Shown piece after piece: positions 1-5,678 of a stretch of 17,774 bases of DNA. Position numbers and translations under genes: made by a program. The stretch covers positions 1-17,774 of the forward strand of contig JAKFFB010000304.1 of the NCBI GenBank assembly GCA_036675425.1. Reading direction: 5' to 3'. The DNA comes from SCTD01 sp036675425 (lineage in GTDB: Bacteria > Actinomycetota > Actinomycetes > Mycobacteriales > SCTD01). The notes under the pieces were generated by a model. That model was not told the origin of the DNA, did no database searches, and was given only the letters and a program-made list of their open reading frames with translations. Every line of letters starts with the position of its first letter. Positions within the stretch are counted from its first letter, which is position 1.

Positions 1-391
1 GCACGACGGTGAGCACGCCGTCGAAGTGGCCGGGCCGGCTGGCGCCCTCGAGCACGTCGCCGATCGGCCCGGCGGTCACCCGCACGACCGGGTCGCCGTC
101 GGGGTAGACGACGTCCGGACCGGGGGTGAAGACGAGGTCGGCGCCCTCGCGCTCGAGCACGTCGAGGTCGGCCTGCAGGGTGCGCGGGTAGCGGTCGAGG
201 TCCTCCCCCGCACCGAACTGCAGCGGGTTGACGAAGATCGTCGCGATGACGCTGCCCGCCCGGCTGCGGGCCTGCCGGACCAGCTCCGCGTGCCCCTCGT
301 GGAGCGCACCCATCGTCATGACGACGGCCACGGTCCCGGGCAGCTCGGCCCGGGCCTGCGCGAGCTCCTCGCGGGTGGCGACGACCTTCAC
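1..391 (-). CDS. panC: Pantothenate synthetase (pantoate--beta-alanine ligase), N-terminal part, cut by the window edge
   Basis: PanC joins pantoate and beta-alanine using ATP (pantoyl-adenylate intermediate) in the cytoplasm, the last step to pantothenate. About 130 residues are visible; the C-terminal half lies beyond base 1. Translating the minus strand from the GTG at 391-389 gives an MKVVATREEL start, then MTMGALHEGH (residues about 25-34, carrying the HxGH nucleotide-binding signature), FVNPLQFG, a YPR motif, and GDVLEGASRPGHFDGVLTVV near the edge. All are PanC hallmarks in the expected order. The GTG start overlaps the TGA stop of the upstream DUF2520 gene (GTGA), which implies translational coupling. 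The identification is secure. The start is supported by the overlap and by homology to the usual N-terminus. Confidence 0.95.
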   Translation of the reverse strand, partial: MKVVATREELAQARAELPGTVAVVMTMGALHEGHAELVRQARSRAGSVIATIFVNPLQFGAGEDLDRYPRTLQADLDVLEREGADLVFTPGPDVVYPDGDPVVRVTAGPIGDVLEGASRPGHFDGVLTVV

Positions 392-1287
392 CGAGGCACC
401 GTCCCGAGCACGTCGAGCAGCGCGCCGGCGCGGTCCGGGTCGAGCCGGCCGCTCGCGATGGCGCGGTCGGCCGTCAGCCGCGCCATCGCGACGTAGGACG
501 GCAGCACCTCGGGGGCGACCTGCGCGAGCACCTCGAGATGGGCGCGTACGGTCCCGGCGTCCCCGCGCGCGACCGGACCGGTGAGCGCGGCGTCGCCGGA
601 GCGCAGCGCACCGTCGAGCGCAGCACCCAGCAGCGGGGCCAGGACCTGGCCGGGGGTCTCGACGCCGGCGGCGCGCAGCAGGTCGGCCGAGCTGCTGACG
701 AGGGTGGTCAGGTGGTTGGCGCCGTGGGCGAGCGCGGCGTGCCAGAGCGGCCGCTGCGCCTCGGTCAGCCAGACCGGCTCACCGGCCATCTCGACGACCA
801 GCGCCTCGGCGATCGGGCGGAGGACGTCGGGCGCCGTGACGCCGAAGGCGGTGCCGCTCAGCCGGTGCAGGTCCACCGCGGTGCCGCTGAACGGCAGCAC
901 CGGGTGCAGCGCGAGCGGCAGGGCACCGGTGCGGGCGGCCGGCTCGAGCACCGCCAGGCCGTGCCGGCCGGAGGTGTGGGCCACGAGGACGCCGCGGGGG
1001 AAGGCGCCGGTCGCGGCGAGCCCGGCGACCAGGTCGGCCAGCGCGTCGTCGGGGACGGTGAGCAGCACGAGCTCGCTGCGGCGCACCACCTCGTCGACCG
1101 GGAGCACCGGCACGCCGGGCAGCAGCGCGGCGGCGCGCTCGCGCGAGGCGGCGGACACGGCGGAGACCGCGACGACCTCGTGACCGGCCAGCGCCAGGGC
1201 GGCGCCGAGCACGGCGCCGACGCGGCCGGCACCGACCACGCCCACGCGCAGGCGCGCGGGACGTGCGGAAGGCGTGCTGGGCGTCAT
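388..1287 (-). CDS. Rossmann-fold DUF2520 protein, putative NAD(P)-dependent oxidoreductase
   Basis: A 299-residue cytoplasmic protein. An N-terminal dinucleotide-binding fold begins with LRVGVVGAGRVGAVLG (GxGxxG at residues about 19-24), as in ProC- and PanE-like reductases. The C-terminal half (from about residue 140, after LALHPVLPFSG) is the helical DUF2520 domain, with the family-type stretch WHAALAHGANHLTTLV. The reading frame is open further upstream to 1365, but the extension (containing PPRGLEPLRP) is low-quality sequence that reads antisense through a tRNA-T-arm-like hairpin. I therefore start at the ATG at 1287-1285, next to the first beta strand. No good ribosome site is seen. The gene overlaps panC by GTGA, which points to pantothenate metabolism; a ketopantoate reductase role is an inference only. 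Family assignment is strong, reaction unknown. Confidence 0.88.
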   Translation of the reverse strand: MTPSTPSARPARLRVGVVGAGRVGAVLGAALALAGHEVVAVSAVSAASRERAAALLPGVPVLPVDEVVRRSELVLLTVPDDALADLVAGLAATGAFPRGVLVAHTSGRHGLAVLEPAARTGALPLALHPVLPFSGTAVDLHRLSGTAFGVTAPDVLRPIAEALVVEMAGEPVWLTEAQRPLWHAALAHGANHLTTLVSSSADLLRAAGVETPGQVLAPLLGAALDGALRSGDAALTGPVARGDAGTVRAHLEVLAQVAPEVLPSYVAMARLTADRAIASGRLDPDRAGALLDVLGTVPR

Positions 1288-1294
1288 CGGGCGC

Positions 1295-1311
1295 AGAGGT
1301 TCCAGTCCTCT
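1295..1311. other. Small hairpin resembling a tRNA T-arm in the DUF2520 leader
   Basis: On the plus strand, AGAGG-TTCCAGT-CCTCT forms a perfect 5-bp stem with a 7-nt loop, followed by AGGGGGTACC. Stem length, loop length and the trailing seven bases plus ACC mimic the 3' end of a tRNA, but the loop has C where position 57 is normally a purine. No matching acceptor 5' strand, D-arm or anticodon arm precedes it. It is either a coincidental leader hairpin or a tRNA 3'-end fragment such as an old attachment site. Confidence 0.3.
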
Positions 1312-1337
1312 AGGGGGTACCGGACGTACGCCGTCAA
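1307..1337 (-). promoter_or_regulatory. Weak candidate promoter for DUF2520-panC
   Basis: Reading the minus strand, a TTGACG (-35-like, 1337-1332) is followed 19 nt later by TAGAGG (-10-like, 1312-1307). The -35 match is good. The -10 lacks the final T of TANNNT, and the spacing is slightly long. It lies in the 96-bp gap upstream of the DUF2520 start, the only gap that could hold a separate promoter for this gene pair. Confidence 0.22.
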
Positions 1338-1383
1338 CGGTAGCGGTCCGCGCGGGGACGTCCACACCTTGTGGTGGGGATCA

Positions 1384-1881
1384 CTAGCCGCGCGCGTCCT
1401 CCGGCGGGGACCCGTCCGGGGCGGGGGCGTCGTACCTCCCGGCCTTGCCTGTCGCGGGCAGCACCACCTGGGTGCACCGGCTTGCCGCGAGCAGCACGTC
1501 GTCGGCGTCGAACAGCTGCGCCTCGCAGAAGACGACCCGCCGGGTGCGGCGCACGACGGTGCCAGTCGCTCGCACCGTCCCGGGGCGGGTGGAACGCAGG
1601 AACTCCACCCGCAGGTCGGCCGTGAGGAAGGCCTGGTCGGCCTCCAGCACGGTCCAGCAGGCGCCGCCCATCGCGGCATCGAGCAGCGCCGTGACCAGGC
1701 CGCCCTGGATGACCGGCCCGCCCGCGGTCGGGAAGCCGTACTCCTCCGTCGCGTCCCAGGCGATGGAGGTGGTGCCCTCGCCCCAGCCGAGCCGGCGGTA
1801 GCCGAGGGTGGTCCACAGGTGCTTGCCGCTGCGTACCTCGTCGTCGAAGCGGGAGAAGCGCTCGTCCGGTGTCTCAGCCAT
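1384..1881 (-). CDS. PaaI-type hotdog-fold thioesterase
   Basis: A 165-residue single-domain hotdog protein of the PaaI/YbgC-like acyl-CoA thioesterase group, expected to hydrolyse an acyl- or aryl-CoA in the cytoplasm. The central hotdog helix and its approach are clear: GGPVIQGGLVTALLDAAMGG (residues about 54-73), with the catalytic-type Asp at about 68. Strands follow: LTADLRVEFLRSTRPG, VRATGTVVRRTRRVVFCEAQL and LLAASRCTQVVLP. The substrate cannot be inferred. The start is taken at the ATG at 1881-1879 (MAETPDERF). An upstream in-frame GTG at 1911 would add ten residues of poor quality. That ATG lies in a CCATGG shared with the divergent methyltransferase start. The gene ends in a double stop (TAG TGA). 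Confidence 0.85.
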   Translation of the reverse strand: MAETPDERFSRFDDEVRSGKHLWTTLGYRRLGWGEGTTSIAWDATEEYGFPTAGGPVIQGGLVTALLDAAMGGACWTVLEADQAFLTADLRVEFLRSTRPGTVRATGTVVRRTRRVVFCEAQLFDADDVLLAASRCTQVVLPATGKAGRYDAPAPDGSPPEDARG

Positions 1882-2830
1882 GGCGAGGCATGCTGCCAGG
1901 GTGCACCCCACCCCTTGGCGCGAGGCCTGGTCCGACGCCCTCTACGGGCCCGACGGCTTCTTCCTCCGGGAGCGGCCGGCGGACCACTTCCGCACCTCGG
2001 TGGCGGCCTCACCGGTCTTCGCCACGGCGGTGCGCCGGCTGGCCGGTCTGGTCGACGACGCGCTCGGCCGGCCGGACCCTTTCGACGTCGTGGACGTGGG
2101 GGCGGGGCGGGGCGAGCTGCTGTCGGCGCTGCCGGACGTGCCGGCCCGGTGGCGGCTGACGGGGGTGGACCTCGCGGCGTCGCCGGGCGTCCCCTTCGGC
2201 TGGTCGGCGTCGGTCCCGGAGGTCGAGGGGCTGCTGTTCTCGAACGAGTGGCTCGACGACGTGCCGCTCGACGTCCTGTTCGACGGGCAGGTCGTCGAGG
2301 TGTCGCCGTCGGGTGAGGAGTCCCTGGGCGGGCCGGCGTCGGCCGAGGCGCTCGAGTGGGCGTCCCGGTGGTGGCCGCAGGGGCGGCGGGTCGAGGTGGG
2401 GCTGGCGCGGGACCAGGCCTGGGCGGCCGCGGTCGCGCAGGTGCGGCGCGGGCTCGCCGTTGCCGTCGACTACGGGCACGTGCTCGGCGACCGCGGCACG
2501 TGGGGCGACCGGCGGCCGACGCTGACCGGCTGGCTGCGCGGGCGACCGGTCCACCCGGTGCCGGACGGCTCCTGCGACATCACCGCGCACGTCGCACTGG
2601 ACTCGCTGCAGGGGCGGCTGATCTCGCAGCAGGAAGCCCTGGGGCTGCTGGGGATCCGCTCCGAGCCGCCCCCGCGGTCGCTCGCGGACACCGACCCGCG
2701 CGGCTACCTGTCGCTGCTGTCGGAGTCGGCGTCGGCGTCGGAGCTGATGGACCGACGGGGGCTCGGGGCGTATGGCTGGGTGGTCGTCCCGGTCGGCATC
2801 GACGACCCGCTCGTAGGCTCGCCGGGATGA
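1880..2830 (+). CDS. MidA/NDUFAF7-family SAM-dependent methyltransferase (putative complex I assembly factor)
   Basis: A 316-residue class I methyltransferase of the DUF185/Methyltransf_28 (MidA) family. Visible marks: the N-terminal family region WREAWSDALYGPDGFF (13-28); an HFRTSVAASPVFA stretch matching the family's FxTSPxxSxxF; the SAM-binding motif VVDVGAGRGELL (70-81); the family signature SNEWLDDVP (121-129, cf. NExxDALP); VDYGH (196-200); and the C-terminal DITAHVALD (233-241). Human NDUFAF7, the family's best-studied member, symmetrically dimethylates an Arg of complex I subunit NDUFS2 (NuoD homologue). Here the downstream overlapping gene encodes a NuoD homologue, so the same enzyme/substrate relation is a reasonable inference. 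The start at ATG 1880 sits in a CCATGG shared with the divergent thioesterase; the GTG at 1901 is an alternative. The family call is strong; the substrate is inferred. Confidence 0.87.
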   Translation: MARHAARVHPTPWREAWSDALYGPDGFFLRERPADHFRTSVAASPVFATAVRRLAGLVDDALGRPDPFDVVDVGAGRGELLSALPDVPARWRLTGVDLAASPGVPFGWSASVPEVEGLLFSNEWLDDVPLDVLFDGQVVEVSPSGEESLGGPASAEALEWASRWWPQGRRVEVGLARDQAWAAAVAQVRRGLAVAVDYGHVLGDRGTWGDRRPTLTGWLRGRPVHPVPDGSCDITAHVALDSLQGRLISQQEALGLLGIRSEPPPRSLADTDPRGYLSLLSESASASELMDRRGLGAYGWVVVPVGIDDPLVGSPG

Positions 2831-3921
2831 CCGAGCAGCTGGTGGCGATCGGCGCGGCGGCGCACGCGACCGACGCCGTCGTGCTGCCGCTCGGCCCGCA
2901 CCACCCGTCTTCGCACGGGGTGCTCCAGCTCCGGCTGACCGTCTCCGACGGCGTGGTCGTCACGGCCGAGCCGATCGTCGGCTTCATGCACCGGGGGGCC
3001 GAGAAGCTCTTCGAGGTCAGGGACTACCGGCAGCTGGTCATGCTGGCGAACCGGCACGACTGGCTCTCGGCCTTCGGCAACGAGCTCGGCATCTGCCTGG
3101 CCGTGGAGCGGATGCTGGGCATGTCGGTGCCGGACCGCGCCGTCTGGCTGCGCACCCTGCTCGCCGAGCTGAACCGGGTCCTCAACCACCTGGCCTTCCT
3201 GGGGGCCTCGTCGCCCGACCGGCAGCTCGCCTTCCGCGAGCGCGAGGCGCTGCAGGCCGTCATGGAGGAAGCCACCGGCGGGCGGATGCACTACATGTTC
3301 AACCGGATCGGCGGGCTCGCCGCGGACGTGCCGGCGGGGTGGACCGATCGCGTGTCGGCGGCGCTCGACGGGGTGCGGCTGACGCTGCCCGCGCTGGCCG
3401 CTGCGGTCGACGAGGTGCCGCGTGGCGTGGGTGTGCTGACGCCGGAAGCGGTTGCGGCGTACGGCGTCTCAGGTCCGGTGGCGCGCGCCTCAGGGGTCGA
3501 GCTCGACCTGCGGCGCGACGAGCCGTACCTCGCCTACGGGTCGCTCGACGTGCCCGTGGTGACGCGGTCTGCCGGAGATGCGCATGCGCGCTTCTCCTGC
3601 GTGCTGGAGCAGGTCGGGGTGTCGCTCGACCTGGCGGCTGCGTGCCTGGGGCAGCTGCCCAGCGGGCCGATCGCGCTGCGGCTTCCCAAGACGGTGAAGG
3701 CGCCCGAGGGCTCGACCTACGCCTGGACCGAGAACCCGCTCGGGATCTCCGGCTACTACCTGGTCTCGCGCGGCGACCGGGTGCCGTGGCGGCTGGCCAT
3801 GCGGACGGCGTCCTTCAACAACGTCTCGGCGCTCGGCGACGTGCTGCCCGGGACGCGGGTCGAGGACGTGGTGACCGTGCTCGCGTCGTTCTTCTTCGTG
3901 ATCGGCGACATCGACAAGTAG
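2827..3921 (+). CDS. Stand-alone NuoD-like protein (complex I 49-kDa subunit family)
   Basis: A 364-residue member of the Complex1_49kDa family, shorter than the roughly 400-440 residues of standard NuoD. Landmarks: GPHHPSSHGVL (His30, equal to the quinone-site His59 of bovine NDUFS2); GFMHRGAEKL (Arg56, equal to NDUFS2 Arg85, the residue NDUFAF7 methylates); NRHDW (Arg76 equal to Arg105, but Trp79 where Tyr108 binds quinone); LAVERMLG; LAELNRVLNHLAFLG; GRMHYMFNRIGGLAADVP; and the C-terminal FVIGDIDK matching the usual IVFGEVDR. There is no CxxC nickel motif, so it is not a hydrogenase large subunit. Its ATG overlaps the methyltransferase stop (ATGA). No other nuo genes are in the window, so it is probably a second copy outside a nuo operon (nuoD2-like). 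Whether it enters a complex I is unknown. Confidence 0.88.
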   Translation: MTEQLVAIGAAAHATDAVVLPLGPHHPSSHGVLQLRLTVSDGVVVTAEPIVGFMHRGAEKLFEVRDYRQLVMLANRHDWLSAFGNELGICLAVERMLGMSVPDRAVWLRTLLAELNRVLNHLAFLGASSPDRQLAFREREALQAVMEEATGGRMHYMFNRIGGLAADVPAGWTDRVSAALDGVRLTLPALAAAVDEVPRGVGVLTPEAVAAYGVSGPVARASGVELDLRRDEPYLAYGSLDVPVVTRSAGDAHARFSCVLEQVGVSLDLAAACLGQLPSGPIALRLPKTVKAPEGSTYAWTENPLGISGYYLVSRGDRVPWRLAMRTASFNNVSALGDVLPGTRVEDVVTVLASFFFVIGDIDK

Positions 3922-3930
3922 GCCGCCGTC

Positions 3931-3987
3931 CTCAGACCCCCCAACCGATCACGGGGAGCACCCGGTCGTGATCGGTTGTGGAGCTCG
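3931..3987. repeat. Palindromic intergenic repeat, copy 1 (REP-like)
   Basis: A perfect 12-bp inverted repeat, CAACCGATCACG (3942-3953) and CGTGATCGGTTG (3967-3978), closes a 13-nt GC-rich loop. It starts about 20 nt after the nuoD stop, between convergent genes. It could act as a bidirectional transcription barrier, although no T-run follows it. A near-copy begins 75 bp later, so this is also a repeat unit. Confidence 0.8.
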
Positions 3988-4005
3988 CACGCAGGCCGGT
4001 CGGCC

Positions 4006-4064
4006 CTGAGACCCCACAACCGATCACGGGAGGCACCCGGTCTTGATCGACTGTGGAGGGCTCG
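4006..4064. repeat. Palindromic intergenic repeat, copy 2 (REP-like)
   Basis: Second copy of the 3931-3987 element, offset by 75 bp. CAACCGATCACG (4017-4028) is identical to copy 1, as are the flanking GAGACCCC-like lead and the GCACCCGGTC loop core. The right arm (CTTGATCGACTGTGG, 4042-4056) has diverged, leaving three mismatches in a 15-bp stem. It ends just before the stop codon of the minus-strand gene at 4074. Confidence 0.75.
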
Positions 4065-4073
4065 GGCGGCGGG

Positions 4074-4340
4074 CTAGGGCTTGCCGGTGCGCTCGCGGTG
4101 GGCGCAGCCGGGCCAGCAGCAGGGGCGGCGCATGCCCTCCTCGAGCTCCTCCTGGGTGCGGCGGATCCGGCGCTCGCGGGTCTTCTGCTGCTTGGCGTCC
4201 TCGACCCAGCAGATGAACTCGTTGCGGGCCAGCGGGGTGATGTCCTGCCAGGCCGCGAGCGCCGTCGCGTTGCCGAGCAGGGCGTCCCGCAGATCGGACG
4301 GGATCTCGTGCACCACCCCGGTGGCCACCTCGACGCTCAT
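4074..4340 (-). CDS. Small YdeI/OmdA-like protein with a C-terminal Cys/His cluster
   Basis: An 88-residue protein. The segment WQDITPLARNEFICWVEDAKQQKTRERRIRRTQEELEEG (31-69, described in pieces: LTP-type turn, FIxWVxxAKxxxTRxRRI helix pair) resembles the C-terminal region of the YdeI/OmpD-associated (PF13376) family, often labelled bacteriocin-protection-like; its true function is unknown. The tail carries CCWPGCAH (residues 74-81), a possible metal-binding cluster that I do not associate with the family. The ATG at 4340 is divergent from the DUF1684 gene at 4370, with a 29-bp gap that must hold both start regions. No clear Shine-Dalgarno sequence. Moderate confidence in the family, high confidence that it is a gene. 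Confidence 0.72.
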   Translation of the reverse strand: MSVEVATGVVHEIPSDLRDALLGNATALAAWQDITPLARNEFICWVEDAKQQKTRERRIRRTQEELEEGMRRPCCWPGCAHRERTGKP

Positions 4341-4369
4341 GGCGGAAGGCTACGCGGCACCATGCCCCC

Positions 4370-4930
4370 ATGACCTCGTCGGCGCTGGAGCGCTTGGACT
4401 GGCAGCGGCAGGTGACCGAGCTGTACGAGGGCGTCCGCGCCGAGCTCTACCCCCACGTCGCCCACGCCGGCTGGATCGCCGTCCGGGACCGCCTCTACGC
4501 CGAGCACGTCTGCTCGCCGATCGCCGACCAGGACAGCTTCACGGGCCTCGAGGTCGCCGACTACGACCCCGGCTGGCGGGTCGTCGCCCGGATGGAACCG
4601 GCTGCGCCGCAGCGGATCACGGTGCCGACCAGCACCGGAGGCTTCCTGCCCGTGGAGCGCGTCGGGATCGCCCGGACGCCCTGGGGACCCCTGGACGTGT
4701 GGGAGCTGCTGTCCTACGGCGGCGGGCTCTGGATCCCGGTCGGCGACCGCTACCTCTACGACACCGTGCAGGGCGCCGACCTCGGGACGACCGCGGACGG
4801 CGAGCTCGTCCTGGACCTCAACTTCCTCTTCCTGCCGGTGTCGGCCCACGACCCGCGGCTCGACTGCCCCATCGCCCCGGCCGGCGGCGGGCTGAGCGTC
4901 GAGGTCCCGGTCGGGGAGCGGATCGGCTAG
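4370..4930 (+). CDS. DUF1684 family protein
   Basis: A 186-residue protein with no signal peptide or membrane segment. The family is recognised from its C-terminal half: DTVQGADLGTTADGELVLDLNFLFLPVSAHDPRLDCPIAPAGGGLSVEVPVGE (about 128-183 in parts), which follows the DUF1684 layout of ETYGxGRYLDL...LDFNxAYNPxCAxxxxxxCPxPPxxNxLxxxVxAGE. The usual first Cys (NPxCA) is Ser here (PVSAHDP), while the second (DCP) is kept. The middle has the expected small beta domain with VPTSTGGFLPVERVGIART. Function unknown for the family. The TAG stop overlaps the TAG stop of the opposing gene within a CTAG at 4927-4930. The start at ATG 4370 is in the best frame; an ATG at 4362 is out of frame. Confidence 0.78.
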   Translation: MTSSALERLDWQRQVTELYEGVRAELYPHVAHAGWIAVRDRLYAEHVCSPIADQDSFTGLEVADYDPGWRVVARMEPAAPQRITVPTSTGGFLPVERVGIARTPWGPLDVWELLSYGGGLWIPVGDRYLYDTVQGADLGTTADGELVLDLNFLFLPVSAHDPRLDCPIAPAGGGLSVEVPVGERIG

Positions 4931-5196
4931 CGCAGGTAGTCGAGGAACCGAGCGCGCAGCAGCGGCTCGTCGTCACCGAGCGGCTCCTTGCCCATCAGCT
5001 CGCGCACGAGGTGGACCAGCTCGGTGATGCTGCCGGTGATGTGCCCGGCGGAGCCGTCCTCGCCGGCGATCGCGGACGACGCGCGCATGTGCTTGACCAG
5101 GTCCCAGAAGAAGCCGACGTCCTTGGCCTTCTCGGCCTTCTCGAACGCGCGCGAGCGCAGCTGGTCGGTGGTCAGGTCGTCCAGCTGCTCGGTCAT
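4927..5196 (-). CDS. Small conserved actinobacterial protein of unknown function, last gene of the folate run
   Basis: An 89-residue acidic, helical, soluble protein (MTEQLDDLTTDQLRSRAF...). I recognise the pattern DVGFFWDLVKHM...AGHITGSITELVHLV...LLRARFLDYL as a conserved actinobacterial hypothetical, but I know of no assigned function. The ATG at 5196-5194 overlaps the stop of the DUF3180 gene (ATGA), so it is probably translated from the folate mRNA. An AGAGG lies only 1 nt before the ATG, too close to act alone, which fits coupled re-initiation. At the other end its TAG shares CTAG with the opposing DUF1684 stop. Confidence 0.8.
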   Translation of the reverse strand: MTEQLDDLTTDQLRSRAFEKAEKAKDVGFFWDLVKHMRASSAIAGEDGSAGHITGSITELVHLVRELMGKEPLGDDEPLLRARFLDYLR

Positions 5197-5678
5197 GCCT
5201 CTGACTCTAGGGAATCGTCGACGTCGTCGTCCGGCAGGCGGCACGACCGCTCCAGCAGCAGCGCTGCGACGACCAGCGCGAGGCAGGCCACGGCGGACAG
5301 CCCGGCCACCAGGGCGTCCTGCTCGCTGGCCGCCAGCTCGTCCCGGCGCGGCAGCGTCCAGGAGAGGAGCCCGCCGTAGACGCCGAGCAGCACCGCGCCG
5401 CCGGCGCTGGACGCCTTGGCGAGCACGGCGGCTCGGGCCACCTGCATCGGGTGGAGAGGCCGCCCGCGTGGCCGGCCGCGCTCGTCACGCCGGTGGTTCA
5501 GCCGGTCACGGACCACCTTGGCCATGCCGAGCTCGATGAGCGTGAGCAGCACGATGCTCACCGGCGCGTAGCGCGGCAGGACGGGCAGCGAGCCGTACGC
5601 CGCGGTGGCCACGACCCACGCCAGCACGCCGAAGCCGACGACCAGGCCGATGAGCGTCCCCGGCCGGGTCGGCGTCAC
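5193..5678 (-). CDS. DUF3180 membrane protein
   Basis: A 161-residue integral membrane protein with about four hydrophobic segments: LIGLVVGFGVLAWVVATAAYG (about 9-29), YAPVSIVLLTLIELGMAKVV (about 37-56), SAGGAVLLGVYGGLLSWTL (about 91-109) and ALVAGLSAVACLALVVAALLL (about 121-141), with a positively charged loop RDRLNHRRDERGRPRGRP after the second. Length, topology and position directly after folK are those of the actinobacterial DUF3180 family. No function is known. The GTG start at 5678 overlaps the folK stop (GTGA) and its TGA overlaps the next ATG (ATGA), so it is an operon member. Confidence 0.87.
   Translation of the reverse strand: MTPTRPGTLIGLVVGFGVLAWVVATAAYGSLPVLPRYAPVSIVLLTLIELGMAKVVRDRLNHRRDERGRPRGRPLHPMQVARAAVLAKASSAGGAVLLGVYGGLLSWTLPRRDELAASEQDALVAGLSAVACLALVVAALLLERSCRLPDDDVDDSLESEA

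Noticed and set aside
1250..1321. Complete tRNA gene
   Set aside because: No acceptor 5' strand, D-arm or anticodon arm can be folded upstream of the T-arm-like hairpin.
538..2316. 592-codon plus-strand open frame over DUF2520, the thioesterase and the methyltransferase
   Set aside because: It is antisense to two clear genes and out of frame with the third; its composition is typical of high-GC shadow frames.
2827..3921. Group 4 hydrogenase large subunit instead of NuoD
   Set aside because: Both CxxC nickel-ligand motifs are missing, and the sequence follows the complex I 49-kDa pattern at N- and C-termini.
3931..4064. CRISPR array
   Set aside because: Only two units, each an internal palindrome with a 75-bp period, and no cas genes; this is a palindromic repeat pair.
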